NCBI RefSeq assembly: GCF_015706575.1
Contig: NW_024037057.1
Coordinates: 744,001-808,000 of the forward strand
From: Patiria miniata
Lineage: Eukaryota > Echinodermata > Asteroidea > Valvatida > Asterinidae
Direction: 5' to 3'
Length of the DNA: 64,000 bases
Within the stretch, counting starts at the first letter, position 1, and each line of letters opens with the position of its first letter. Below the pieces are notes generated by a model that saw only the letters and a list, made by a program, of their open reading frames with translations, was not told the DNA's origin and did no database searches. A program made the translations under genes and the position numbers. Below, in pieces: positions 42,770 through 53,929 of this stretch.

Positions 42770-43250
42770 AAACACAACCAATGCACTGTCGCTGGAACAA
42801 ACTTTTGTCAGGGGGTGCTGGAATGTTTAAAGGACGGACAAATTTAATACGAAAGCGGAGCGCAAAGCCCTCACGTCGTGGCTCAATTTGGAATATGGAT
42901 GTTCTGTTGTGCAATCTGAGGCGATTCCTGGCCACTTTCGTTTGACATTTTAAGCACAAGTTCTTAGAGATTATAAAGACAATTTATTTTATTATTTTGT
43001 GTAGAATATACTGTTGCTCTTAACACGTTTAACTGTACTGTATTTTTATTCCCTCTTTTTGTTCCATTTAATTCTGGGGAAAAAATGTATCATTACGCAT
43101 GACATCGCATGTAAATCTTATTGTTGCAGTGCTGCTTTCTCACATTCCGTCGTGTATGTTTTGTTTTAATTGCTGAGCCTTTACGGCGTGGGGCCACAGG
43201 GCCAGGGGCCCGCTTTAAGGCCCCGGAAACTGTTGGATTCTGGGTGCATT
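42770..43250 (-). repeat. Decayed DNA-transposon-like repeat related to 52850-52985
   Basis: 42911-42945 (GCAATCTGAGGCGATTCCTG) is the inverse of 52870-52905, and 43179-43230 (ACGGCGTGGGGCC, GGGCCCGCTTTAAGGCC) is the inverse of 52935-52975. The order agrees, so this is a diverged copy of the insert at 52313-53059 on the other strand. A shorter related piece is at 62945-62985. Confidence 0.55.
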
Positions 43251-43929
43251 GTGATGACATATACTGGTAGTATACCGAAACTTATAAAACCCGAAAGGAT
43301 TTTTTTTAAGTTAAAACAAATGGTTCCACTGGAAGCGGATGAATTTTGTTACAAAAAAGATATTCACATAGTAGTAACTCACCAAACAATGTGGCTGTCG
43401 ATATATTTGCAGTGTTATTTGTTTGTTACAGGGAATGGCAAATATTAAATGACTAAAAGACCAAATATATCTTTATGTTTATGATCGGTAGTTGGCAAGT
43501 TTGGGGCTATAGGCAATAATTTATCGGTCTACAGAGTTTCCATGAGAGAAAACTTGCAGAGGATAAACATGAATAGTTTTTTTTTTCTATTAAAACGAAA
43601 TTCCACTGGAATTGGCGAAAAGCATGACTGGTTTCAATTAACCTTGCCATTTGTAAATGTTGCGTACCAAATGCTTGCAACGTCAATGAAAAGAAAAACC
43701 TTCAGGGGAAAGGTATGAACAGTTGCCCCTATTGAAAGATCGAATGAAAAAAATCCTGGCAAGCAAATCAACTTTGCCACCATCCTCATGGCCGAGGTTA
43801 TTGCTTTCGGGTCAACTTCGCTTCCACCATGGCAGAAATTTCATAGACATGTCGTGATTTAAGATACCTTGAGAGAAACATACTCTGAACTGCCTGAAGA
43901 TTTGGAAAATACAGCCTCTTGATATTTTA
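43251..43929. other. No gene recognised
   Basis: No recognisable coding or repeat feature. Confidence 0.45.
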
Positions 43930-44085
43930 CAGTGTTTGTGCTAGACTTTCGAAGCGCCGCGCTTAGCCACTGGAACACATTTTTGCCCGGGAGTAGGGGA
44001 TGCTGAAGCATATTAATTCTAGCACCCCAATCCAAATATTTGGGGGTGCTGCAGCACTAACAGCACCCCCGTTCCCGCGGGCTTG
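43930..44085. repeat. Small element with GGGGTGCTG words
   Basis: Contains repeated and inverted TGCTGCAGCAC and GGGGGTGCTG/CAGCACCCCC words, similar to the start of the repeat at 42805. Probably a decayed MITE end. Confidence 0.4.
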
Positions 44086-44104
44086 AGTCAACCATCGTTT
44101 TAAA

Positions 44105-44235
44105 GTTCTGTCCACGGATCACAAAAAAGGTGTGCTTTCTTCAGCAAAACGAAAACTATTCACATACATCCTTATGTGATTTGTTTTTGTTTTGCTGAAA
44201 GAACACTGAACTTTTTTGTGATCCGTGGACAGAAC
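44105..44235. repeat. 131-bp foldback hairpin
   Basis: GTTCTGTCCACGGATCACAA at the left pairs with TTGTGATCCGTGGACAGAAC at the right. The arms of about 50 bases include TTCAGCAAAAC against GTTTTGCTGAA. It is a foldback MITE-like unit without coding sequence. Confidence 0.85.
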
Positions 44236-44239
44236 CTTA

Positions 44240-45290
44240 AAAGGGTGGTTGTGTTTAAAACTCCGTAACTTGAAAAGTACATAAGCGATTTGAACACAAT
44301 ATACAACCGTTTGATAAAATGATAATCTATACAGGAATAAGCTGAGATAATTGCGGTGACGATAAACAAAACCAGCGTTTGTGTGGGAAACACGCCATAT
44401 AAGGACGAGTAAGCGGAGCTTCTGAACCCAAAAAGAGAGGGCTGACACGGCACCAAACCAATAGTCTGTTGCGTTCACTAATAGCAGTTCATTAAACATT
44501 TATCAGCTGAGTCAACAATAATTTAATAAGTTGGAGGGAAACAGAGCTTTGGGGTGACAGTCACATATGACAATATACTAATTTTCTCATCTCTTCACTT
44601 TTACATAACCTTGTGTAGATTTCATCAAACTAGGGTTTCTCCTTTTGGTAGTTTGGTAGCGTTACAGAGATAACAGTCTATGGCAAAACCATGTCAACCA
44701 ATATGAACCGAATGGGCACCGGCACGGTACGTGTTATCGACTGGAGTGGAAGCGGTCCGCTACTGTGACCGGGGAGGCAACGACAGCTGAACGGGTCCAG
44801 CGAGTGTACCAGGCCGCACTAGTTCAAACCAAAGTGTGCATGTGGCGTATCGGGTATCCATGGTAAGCCAAGACACTATGCACCAAGGATAGTGTTTACG
44901 ACAAGACCGGGCTAGCATAGCTGAACTACGGGGTGGGGGGGATGGCTACGTGGAGCCGGCTGACAACAGCGAGAGCGGTCCGCTGTGGTGACGGGGATGA
45001 AACAAGCTCTGGCTTGGCTAGAACACCAGACAACCGCACAACAGGTGCAAGTTAAGACTAGCAGTCCAATGGCCATTCGAAACCGTACAGCACCATTGGG
45101 ACTAGTGTATTACTATTTCAGAATTATAGAGGACACCAATGTACATGAGGACACCAAAAAAGCGAAATAGTACCCACCTTGTCTGTACAATCCAAGCTTG
45201 AAGGAAACAAAAAAAAGCAAAAAAAAAAAAAAAACAAGCCGCGTCGCCGCGTCAATTCCGGAACTTTGGTTTGACAAGAGACCGAATATT
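44240..45290. other. No gene recognised
   Basis: The middle part (44690-45010) is more GC-rich, with several CCGGC and ACCGGGG words. No known gene motif was found, and the open frame at 44985 looks like chance. Confidence 0.4.
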
Positions 45291-45291
45291 T

Positions 45292-45320
45292 AGCTGTTTC
45301 GGTGACACACCGAAACAGCT
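45292..45320 (+). repeat. 5' hairpin of outer Helentron-like unit (a)
   Basis: Perfect inverted repeat AGCTGTTTCGGT around a five-base loop, followed by CTTGTTTTCGTTAAGA and a T-tract. Confidence 0.8.
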
Positions 45321-45364
45321 CTTGTTTTCGTTAAGATTTTTTTTTTCTTTTTTCTTCTTTTTTT

Positions 45365-45393
45365 AGCTGTTTCGGTAACACACCGAAACAGCT
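45365..45393 (+). repeat. 5' hairpin of Helentron-like unit (b)
   Basis: Same as hairpin (a) except in the loop, and with the same downstream CTTGTTTTCGTTAAGA, placed exactly after the T-tract of (a). Confidence 0.8.
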
Positions 45394-45444
45394 CTTGTTT
45401 TCGTTAAGATTTTTTTTTTCTTTTTCTTTTTTTTTTTTTTTTTT

Positions 45445-45472
45445 GGCTTTTTCGCAATTTTGCGAAAAAGCC
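45445..45472 (+). repeat. 5' hairpin of Helentron-like unit (c)
   Basis: GGCTTTTTCGCA around a four-base loop with its complement. It follows the T-tract of (b) and is of a second subfamily. A CTT-rich tract and CCCATAGACTTTGTACACG follow. Confidence 0.8.
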
Positions 45473-47129
45473 TTTCTTTCTGTTCTCATTTTTTTTGTAT
45501 CTTCTTCTTCTTCTTCTTCTTCTTCTTCTTTTTGTCGCCTAAATCCCATAGACTTTGTACACGCTTTTTCTCAGTGCCACTTTTGGTATTAATCTTCGTC
45601 TTACATCATTCAAATTAAGCATAGTCATAGTCCTTATAGCAGAGATGTGCCCCGAAGAGTGACGTCATGGTGACGTCATTGACTAATTTATTATAGATTT
45701 TTGAATATTTAATTTTTCCCATAGACTTTGTACACAAAAATTAAGAAAAAATTGTCGATTTTCAAAGGGCACTTTCGACTCTTTGCCAGTAATTCATTTA
45801 CACCAATCTTTGTCCAAGCAAAGACCCTAATTCAAACAACATTGTGGAATGATGACGTCATGATGACGTCATCCAGTGTTTATTTATAGGCAATTAAATT
45901 GTGACACTTTTAATATTTAAAAATGCATAAGAAATCAACCGTCCGCGTCCGCAGCATTCTGTTGCCGGCAAGTGGTAGAGTAGGTTGAGGTCTTTATTTC
46001 ATTCAGTGTGCGTGCAATCACGTGACCCTTGCTTCCGTTCGAAAAAGGCCCAAACCGGAAGTGGCTTATTATTTAAAAGTGGTAATAGAAATGAACTTGC
46101 TTTTAACGGTGTTAGTCTCTTGGCTAAAAGTATTCTTCAAATCATTTACCAATGACGTCATGCAATCTTCGAGCGCCCTCTAGCGACAGGTTGAAAATTA
46201 GCAAAAATGTATTTTGAATAGATGTCTGTGGCGAAGTTTGTCGGAATCGCCTAAATATTGGTGTATATAATGACCTTGACCCACTTAAGACGTGTGCGAA
46301 GTTTTAGGCAAATGACGTCATCAGACCGGAAGTTATAATAAAAAGACCTTTTTTCATTTGAAAATTCCTGAAAAATCAACCTTGGCAGTTTTTATGTTAG
46401 TTTTTACTTTAATTGTCGATTTAAGGGTAGGTCTAAAACATATCAAAGCTTCGAGGCAATAAGCGAACTCGGACATGCCCTGCGCACGCTTAAAACTTCA
46501 GGTTGACAATACCTCTGCTCTAAAACATGCACAGAACGTCTATATGTACATGTACATACACGTACGTTACGCACATACTGTACATCGTATGTCAGTCAGC
46601 CTGCAGAGCACGTGTTGACGAGGTCAAATCCTGTCCACATCACAGTGACCGTTTTAGCCGATTTTCGGCTAACCTTGACAGATTTTATGTTCATGCATAC
46701 GCATAGTCAGGGGCGTATAATAAAAAATCATAATGCCGAAAAGCCCTATGTTACGTATTTAAAGGTGCAGTTTTTCTGCAGTGGGATTTTCCACAAGTCT
46801 TTTCCTATACAACACTGATATCTTACTGAGTAGTTCTGAACCTCAGCCGAGAATCACTATGAGAAGGAAAGAGAAATCGTATTTTTTTCGGTCTGTCATT
46901 CGATTGAACATATTCCTAAGGGTCAGAATATCAAGTAATATTTCATAAAAATGTTTAAGTTCAAAGGCAAATTACAAATTAAAGGTGCAATTTTTCTGCA
47001 GTGGGATTTTGTTTAGCCCGTTAACTTTGTACACGTGTTAGCCCATTGGCCTTGGTACACGTTTTCAAGCCACCATTTCTATAACTTGGCAATCTGGAAT
47101 CGTCATCAATGTAACAGCCAAGGAAGACC

Positions 47130-49450
47130 CTCATACAAAAATTATGCCAAGACTATGACGTCATGATGACGTCATCACCCAATTTTGTTTATTGATTTTT
47201 GAAAATTTATGTGCATATTATGTTGTCCTATATCTACAGAACTGTAAGCCTGATTGGGTTGAAACTTGGTATGTGGCTAGACCGGGATGTGTTATAGGTA
47301 AAAAAAACAATTAGGTGACGCCATGATGACGTCATCCGGAGATTTTATATGAATATTTGAGGTTTTGGACCTTTTAGCCATATCTCATGAACGTAACATG
47401 CAAAATTAAAAATTCTTTGTGTATTTGGTCTGTTAGGTAAAAGGTATTTGCACAACATTTTAAACAAAATATCTGACATCATTATGACGTCATAAAAATG
47501 CGATTTTCAAAATACACATATAAGGAAAGGTCCGACTGTCATGAAACTTAATGGGTAGGTAAATAATGGTACTAGTATACAAAGTTTAAAGTGACGTCAC
47601 GATGACGTCATCGTTTGGTTTTTATAATTTTAAGATATTTTAAATTTTATTGTGCTTCCACAAATTGCACACTTTCTTTCACCGGATTGACATTAAACTT
47701 GGTTCAAACCAAAATCACAATGACAAAATGTGCATTGAGAAGGGTCTTAAGGATGACGTCATTGCAGGGCAAGTGACATCATTTGATAAAATTATACTTT
47801 AGGAATTATTCTAAGCGTTTTGAACAACCTTTAACTGCATAAAGCACTCTGAAAAGTGACTGCAAAAGGACAAACGAAACAAATATTTGTAAAATGCGAA
47901 AAAGCCCTGTGTTCTGTTTGCAAACAGACATACAGCTCTAGTTTTTCTTTCTTCTTCTTCTTCTTCTTCTTCTTTTTCCCCAAAACCCCATAGACTTTGT
48001 ACACGTTTATTCTACACGCCACTTTTGCCCTTAAACTTTGTTGCATATCGTTCAAAGTTTGCATAGACATAGTCCATACAGCATAGATGTGTGCGGACGA
48101 GCGACGTCATGATGACGTCATCATGGGTCACGTGACGTCATCATTAATATGCATATTACAAAGTCCTATATCTACAGAACTGTCAGTCCGATTGCGTTGA
48201 AACTTGGTATGTAGGTGGATCGGGATGTGTTATAGACGAAAATTGAGGTGACGTCATCATGACGTCATCGTGTGATTTTATATAGATTTTTGTAGTTTTG
48301 GACCTTTAAGCCATATCTCACTAACGCAATATGATAAATTCAAAATTCTTTTTGTATTAGGTTCGCTGGGCATTAGATAAATGCACAAAATTTGGAAAAA
48401 TGTGTGACGTCATAATGACGTCAGCAAAAATGCGATTTTTCGAAAAACATATAAGGGAATGTCCGATCGTCTTGAAACTTGGTGGGTGGGTAGATAATAA
48501 CACTAGTACACAAAATCTTGAATGACGTCACGATGACGTCATCGGTCGATTTTTAAAGATTTTTTTAATATTGCCAATTTTATTCTGCTTTCAAAATTCA
48601 ACACTTTTATTAATCTGATTTTTTCCAAACTTGGTACAGACTAAAACCACAATAAAATAATGAGCACTGCCAAGTATTGTTACGATGACGTCATCATTAG
48701 ACACGTGACGTCATTGTTAACTTGTATATTTTAAGCCCCTATATCTCATGAACAGTACATCCGATTGGGTTGAAACTTGGTATGGGGGTAGGCCGGGATG
48801 TGTTACAAATAAATATTGAGGTGACGTCATCATGACGTCATCGTGTGATTTTATATAGATTTTTGAAGTTTTGAACCTTTAAGCCATATATCACGAACCC
48901 AATATGTTACATTTAAAATTCTTTTTGTATTAGGTTTGTTAGGCAATAGGTATATGTGCAAAATTTTGAAAAATGTGTGACGTCATGATGACGTCATCAA
49001 ACATGCGCTTTTTTGCAACACATATAAGATAATGTCCGATCGTCACGAAACTTGGTGGGTGGGTAGATAATAACACTAGTACACAATATCTTAAATGACG
49101 TCAAGATGACGTCATCAGTAGATTTGTTTACGATTTTTTAATATTGCCAATTAATTCTGCTTACAAAATTTAACACTTTCATTAATCCGATTGTTTTCAA
49201 ACTTTGTACAGACTAAAACCGCAATAAAATAATGAGCACTGCCGAATATTGTTACAATGACGTATTCATTAGACATGTGACGTCATCGTTTGTATATTTT
49301 AAGCCCCTATATCTCATCAACAGTGATTTAGATTGGGTTGAAACTTGGTATGGGGGCAGGCCGGGATGTGTTACAAATAAATACTGAGCTGACGTCATAA
49401 TGACGTCATCTTGTGATTATATATATATTTTATATATGACAAATGCAATA
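47130..49450 (+). repeat. About 570-bp tandem repeat rich in TGACGTCA
   Basis: The phrase GAAACTTGGTATG recurs at about 47261, 48199, 48772 and 49340; the last three are 573 and 568 bp apart. Each unit carries several doubled TGACGTCA palindromes separated by one or two bases, plus GGGATGTGTTA and GGTGGGTAGATAATAAC-like words. The unit at 47.1-47.7 kb is more diverged and belongs to the inner element. Confidence 0.8.
47905..47941 (+). repeat. 3' end of inner Helentron-like unit
   Basis: GCCCTGTGTTCTGTTTGCAA with the hairpin CTGTTTGCAAACAG about ten bases before a final CTAG, then T's. Immediately after, a CTT-rich tract and CCCATAGACTTTGTACACG restart, as at 45550. Confidence 0.65.
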
Positions 49451-49597
49451 TGCCAAAATCAAATTTCCATTTGAATGAGGTTTGTTAGACAAAACGTAAA
49501 TGCACACAGTTTCGCACAAAACAGAAAAAACATGACCTCAAAAAAAAATCATGCGGAAAAGCCCTATGTTCTGTTGCAAACAGACATAGACCTCTAG
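47942..49597 (+). mobile_element. Helentron-like unit ending in CTAG at 49597
   Basis: Starts with the T/CTT tract and CCCATAGACTTTGTACACG like the inner unit. It contains the 570-bp TGACGTCA-rich repeats and ends GAAAAGCCCTATGTTCTGTT, hairpin TGTTGCAAACA, CTAG. Its 5' hairpin would be the one at 45445 if the inner unit inserted into it. Confidence 0.5.
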
Positions 49598-50652
49598 TTT
49601 TTTTTTTCCTCCTTTTTCAGACTTTTTCTCCATAGGTTTAACACACGTTTATTCTACCAGTCCACTTTGCCACTTTTTAAAATCCGATTGATTTCAGACT
49701 TGGTACATACTTAGAACACCACCCACAGATGGTCCTAGAAGAAATTTGTGATCGTGACGTCATCAGGTGTCAGGTTACGTCACATTAAAGATGCATTTCT
49801 CCCCATATGTTTTGTACACGTTTTAAAACACTCCAGTTTGTCATCTTCGTAAATCTGATCGACTTTTAACTTAATTCATACATAGACCACCACCCAGAGA
49901 TGGTCCTAGAAGAAATTCGTGATCGTGACGTCATCAAGTGTCAGGTTACGTCACATTAAAGATGCATTTTTCCCCATAGGGTTTGTACATGTTTTTAAAC
50001 ACTCCATTTGACACTTTCGTAAATCCGATCAACCTTACACTTGGTACACACTTAGGCCATCACCCACAAGTGGTCCTTGAAGAAATTCGTGATCGTGACG
50101 TCATCAGGTGTCACGTTACTTTACATTAAAGATGCACATTTTCCCCATAGGTTTTGTACACGTTTTAAAACGCTCCACTTTGTCACTTTCGTAAATGTGA
50201 TCGACTATATACTTGGTACACACTTAGACCACTACCCATAGATGGTCCTAGAACAAATTCGTCATCGTGGCGTCATGAGGTGTCAGGTTACATCACATTA
50301 AAGATGCATTGTTTCCCTATTGGTTTTGTACACGTTTTTCTTCAAACTGAACTTCGGAAGTACAATTCTGATCGGGTTAAAACTTGGTATGCATATTCAC
50401 ATGGAGGTGTTATAGATGGAAATTAAAGTGACATTATCATCAAATGTCATGTGAAGTCCCTTAAAGGGGCATTTTATTCTTTTATAGGTCTATATCTACA
50501 GGACTAAAATGTTCGATTTGGTTGTAACTTGACATGTACATATTATAATGTGCTAAATGACATTTATAGTGACGTCACTGATTGTTTATCCCGTGCTCAG
50601 AGTATTTCAAATATCCGAAACAGCTTGTGTTTGTCCATAAACACATCTGTAG
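49598..50652 (+). mobile_element. Helentron-like unit with 171-bp repeats, ending at 50652
   Basis: Begins with a T-tract then CTTTTTCAGACTTTTTCTCC. It carries four 171-bp repeat units (starts at 49630, 49801, 49972, 50143) and ends CCGAAACAGCTTGTGTTTG, hairpin TGTGTTTGTCCATAAACACA, then GTAG before T's. The matching 5' hairpin is likely 45365 or 45292. Confidence 0.55.
49630..50330 (+). repeat. 171-bp satellite-like array, first block
   Basis: Units start at 49630, 49801, 49972, 50143 and about 50315, spaced 171-172 bp. Each reads CCCATAGG-TTTTGTACACG, ACACTTAGACCA, CACCCACAGATGGTCCTAGA, CGTGACGTCATCAGGTGTCA and ACATTAAAGATGCATTTTT. Confidence 0.9.
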
Positions 50653-51883
50653 TTTTTTTTTCTTCTCCTTTTTCAGACTTTTTCTCCATAGGTTTAACAC
50701 ACGTTTCTTCTACCAATCCACTTTGCCACTTTTTAAAATCCGATTGATTTCAGACTTGGTACATACTTAGACCACCACCCACAGATGGTCCTAGAAGAAA
50801 TTTGTGATTGTGACGTCATTAGGTGTCAGGTTACGTCACATTAAAGATGCATTTTTGCCCATATGTTTTGTACACGTTTTAAAACACTCCAGTTTGGCAT
50901 CTTCGTAAATCCGATCGACTTTAAACTGAATTCATACTTAGACCACCACCCACAGATGGTCCTAGATGAAATTCGTGATCGTGACGTCATCAAGAGTCAG
51001 GTTACGTCACATTAAAGATGCATTTTTCCCCATAGGGTTTGTACATGTTTTAAAACGCTCCATTTCAGCACTTTCGTAAATGTGATCGACTTTATACTTG
51101 GTACACACTTAGACCATCACCCACAAATGGTCCTTGAAGATATTTGTGATCGTGACGTCATCAGGTGTCGCGTTACTTCACATTAAAGATGCACATTTTC
51201 CCCATATGTTTTGTACACGTTTTAAAACACTCCACTTTGGCCTCTTCATAAATCCGATCGACCTCCAACTTGATACATACTTAGACCACCACCCACAGAT
51301 GGTCCTAGAAGAAATTCGTGACCGTGACGTCATTAGGTGTCAGGTTACGTCACATTAAAGATGTATTTTCCCCATAGGGTTTGTACACGTTTTAAAACAC
51401 TCCACTTTGGCACCTTCGTAAATTTGATGTAGTTTAGACTTGGCACACACTTAGACCATCACCCACAGATGGTCCTAGAATAAATTTGTGATCAAGACGT
51501 CATCAGGTGTTGGGTTACGTCACATTAAAGATGCATTTTTCCCCATAGGGTTTGTACATGTTTTAAAACATTCTACTTTGGCACTTTCGTAAATCCGATC
51601 AACGTTAGCCTTTGTACACACTTAGACCATCACCCACAGATGGTCCTAGAAGAAATTCGTGATCGTGACATCATCTGGTGTAAGGTTACTTTACATTAAA
51701 GATGCATTTTTCCTCATAGGTTTTGTACACGTTTTTCTTCAATTCCTACTTTGGCACTATATGTCTGATTGACTTTTCTCTTGGCAGATGACATTCGAAG
51801 TGACTTCATCAAGTGTTCACCACGTGCACAGAGTATTTCAAATACCCGAAACAGCTTGTGTTTGTCCACAAACACATTTCTAG
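50653..51883 (+). mobile_element. Helentron-like unit with 171-bp repeats, ending at 51883
   Basis: Restarts with the same T-tract and TTTTTCAGACTTTTTCTCC as at 49598. It carries seven 171-bp unit starts and ends CCGAAACAGCTTGTGTTTG, hairpin TGTGTTTGTCCACAAACACA, CTAG. Its beginning and end are near-identical to the previous unit, so the two are copies of one family. Confidence 0.55.
50688..51730 (+). repeat. 171-bp satellite-like array, second block
   Basis: Unit starts at 50688, 50858, 51028, 51200, 51370, 51541 and 51712, spaced 170-172 bp, with the same unit as the first block. Confidence 0.9.
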
Positions 51884-52312
51884 TTTTTTTTGCCTTACTT
51901 CACCGCGCCTCAACCGAGGGAGGGGTGCTTCGTAGTGACACGAGTCGTACAACAATCAGTCTGTCCACTAGAGTCGAGTTTGCCGCACATCATACTAGTT
52001 ACCACACCAAATAATTATGTGTTCACCGCACACAACTTTGGGTTTAGGGTTCGATCGCACTACATTGGTTAAGTGGTTAGCCGCACTGCCTCAAATGAGG
52101 AAAACCTCCGGTATCTATATAAAAACTGGAAAACTGGACCAAAAACTCCCGTTAGTGTTCATGGGTAACACACTGGGTAGAGAAATGCTCCGTGCCGCTG
52201 AGTAGTCTCTCCGAGAACACCAAAGCACACATATGCTATGGGGGAAGGAACTTAGCTCGCTGGGGCGAAGGGAGGTGTGGTCATGCAGTCGCGCAATGTA
52301 CATAGCTATATA
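51884..52312. other. No gene recognised
   Basis: Contains GGGTTCGATCGC and TTAAGTGGTTAGCCGCACT (52050-52090), which look like polymerase III box words but stand in the wrong order for a tRNA or SINE. Nothing else was recognised. Confidence 0.4.
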
Positions 52313-53059
52313 CATTGGCGGATCCAGCGGGGGCGCAGGGGGCGCGCCCCCCCCCCCCCCCCCCGGCAAATATTTCAAAATGTATACTATCGGTGAAAAA
52401 CGGACGGTGATCCGACGGGCCACGCGTTTTGAGTTTGAGGAAGAACAATCATTCAAAAGGCGTGGCAATGTTCACGCACCTCCTAAAGCCCGGTTCATAC
52501 TTCATGCGAAAGCGAATGCGAAGCGAATTCAACGTCATAAAACATTCGCTGCGAAATTCGCCCGAGTTGAAATATGTTCAACTTTTACAAATACTTGCCA
52601 TGACGTCACAAATTCGCGTTCGCTTTCGCTTTCGCGCAGAGTATGAACCGTACTTAAGACTTTATGCGTGGGTTATAATGGCAGATTTCCTCTATGCTAT
52701 AATTCACCCTAGCGGTGCCCCCACCTAAATCCCTTTCCAAATAAAAAGTTGTGAAAAAAATACGGAGATAGAACATGGTTCTCAACTTTGAGTATACAAA
52801 CTTTAAAAAGAACACAAACATTTACAAATTTAAATGGAATTTTCGAGGGTTAAAACGTTTTTTTAAACGGTGCAAAGTGGCCAGGAATCGCCTCAGATTG
52901 CACCACATAGCATCTGAAATCCAATTTTTTTACCCGGCCCTTAAGCGGGCCCCGGACCCCACGCCGTAAGGGCTTTGCGCTCTGCGCCTTGCCGGTCTTG
53001 TACCCGTCATTACAATTCTAGCCCCCCCCCCGGCAAATGGCAGTCTGGATCCGCCCCTG
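52313..53059. mobile_element. hAT-like insertion with GGCGGATCCAG ends
   Basis: Begins CATTGGCGGATCCAG and ends CTGGATCCGCCCCTG, imperfect inverted repeats also seen at 20440. C runs lie inside both ends. The interior (52850-52985) matches the inverse of 42911-43230. A second MITE (52487-52654) is nested in it. No target duplication could be matched. Confidence 0.6.
52487..52654. mobile_element. Nested Harbinger-like MITE, TAA target duplication
   Basis: Begins AGCCCGGTTCATACTTCATG and ends CAGAGTATGAACCGTACT, an inverted repeat with few mismatches, extended by GCGAAAGCGAA and its complement. TAA flanks both sides (52484-52486 and 52655-52657), the 3-bp duplication typical of PIF/Harbinger elements. 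Confidence 0.65.
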
Positions 53060-53193
53060 ACATGAATAATGAATGCAGTAGTGTACGTGGTATTGCATCG
53101 TGCGCTGTGCTTAGTAGGCCCTGGGAATAAATGTGCAATTTGGCAATTTACAATGATGGGTAAAATACAGGAACAATAAAAGACAACAATAAG

Positions 53194-53600
53194 ATTGTGT
53201 ACTTCATGGACGGACTGAATCCAGAGGGCATTTCTGCATTTTTGAAGGTGCAACTCAAGGGTACACAGACCGAACTCTTAGTCGACACAGGAGCGGCAGT
53301 TACCGTTATTTCTTCGGAACTTTTCGACAGCATCCCAGCTGAGCAGCGCCCTCAACCTAAGCTCGCATGTGAGTGGTTGAAATTCCAGACAGCGAACAAT
53401 GAACACATTGCCATCCAAGGCATTGCCCCTATCAGTATTGATATTGGCCAGCAACAATTTCAATGGGACGCGTAAGTCGCACCAATTGGAGATTCAGGGA
53501 TCCTGGGCTATGATTTCCTGTATTTCTTCGACTGTGTACTGGAGTCACGCAGCGGCATTAAATTGCCGGCAACTGGTTCAAGTGAAAAATCAAGGGCACC
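53194..53600 (+). pseudogene. Fossil retropepsin fragment of a gypsy-type element
   Basis: The frame from about 53197 reads AFLKVQLKGTQTELLVDTGA followed by AVTVISSELF, the active-site strand of a retroviral-type aspartic protease. ILGYDFLYFFDC follows near 53500, the second conserved strand. This is the protease part of an LTR-retrotransposon pol. No gag, reverse transcriptase or LTR was seen next to it, so it is a broken, partial fossil. The protein differs clearly from the protease of the young element at 9711. Confidence 0.7.
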
Positions 53601-53609
53601 CCTCCATCA

Positions 53610-53732
53610 GAACTAGAGAGCTCGTGCACAACATTTTGTGTCAACAAAAGAAAAGGGAAGAGGATACAACATACCAGTATGGCTACGGATGTGCCTAAAT
53701 TTACAATTTATTGTAAAGGACAAATGCAATCA
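53610..53732 (+). repeat. Relic of the block A/B repeat end
   Basis: Matches 23450-23640, with GCTCGTGCACAA, GGAAGAGGA and TATGGCTACGGATGTG in the same order. Confidence 0.6.
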
Positions 53733-53867
53733 ACGGCATCGCGAGGGGGGAGGGAGGGGGCTAAAGAAAGTACAAGAAAATGCTAGAGAAAGGCAATGAT
53801 TTTAGGACCCAAATGTGCTTTGCCCCATTCTAGAAAACAATTGTGCCGACTCTCATGATTGCAGGGG
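53733..53867. mobile_element. Decayed MITE related to 24748 and 55083
   Basis: The interior GCTAGAGAAAGGCAATGATTT and ATGTGCTTTGCCCC match the copies at 54133 and 55083, and the diverged ends resemble CATGGGCGTCGCG. It sits before ATTGCA in the same relative place as the others. Confidence 0.55.
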
Positions 53868-53929
53868 TGTTGCTTTTTTTTAGCTTAGTATTACTAATAG
53901 GAGAAAAAATACCTATTCAGTTAAGTCAT

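Larger units (their letters stand above)
45292..51883 (+). mobile_element. Nested stack of Helentron-like elements
   Basis: Three 5'-type hairpins lie one after another on the left (45292-45320, 45365-45393, 45445-45472), each followed by a T-tract. Four 3'-type ends, a short hairpin then CTAG or GTAG before T's, lie on the right (47941, 49597, 50652, 51883). The 5' hairpins read either AGCTGTTTCGGT...ACCGAAACAGCT or GGCTTTTTCGC...GCGAAAAAGCC. The 3' ends contain the matching strings CCGAAACAGC (50652, 51883) or GCGAAAAAGCC/CGGAAAAGCC (47941, 49597). Subterminal repeats at both ends, a 3' hairpin near the terminus and insertion in T-rich DNA are known for Helentrons. No Rep/helicase gene is present, so all are non-autonomous. 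Confidence 0.6.

Noticed and set aside
44985-45170. Open frame in a GC-richer stretch as a possible host exon
   Set aside because: No motif, no splice signals that could be trusted and no repeat of it elsewhere in the window.
45331-45592. Lysine/glutamate-rich and phenylalanine/serine-rich frames on opposite strands
   Set aside because: They come from T and CTT tracts at the Helentron-like 5' ends.
49630-51730. Regular direct repeats reminiscent of a CRISPR array
   Set aside because: The unit is 171 bp with no constant repeat and variable spacer structure; it is a satellite-like tandem repeat in an animal genome.
52050-52100. Polymerase III box-like words (GGGTTCGATCGC, TTAAGTGGTTAGCCGC) suggesting a tRNA or SINE
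   Set aside because: The B-like word precedes the A-like word, no cloverleaf could be formed and there is no tail.
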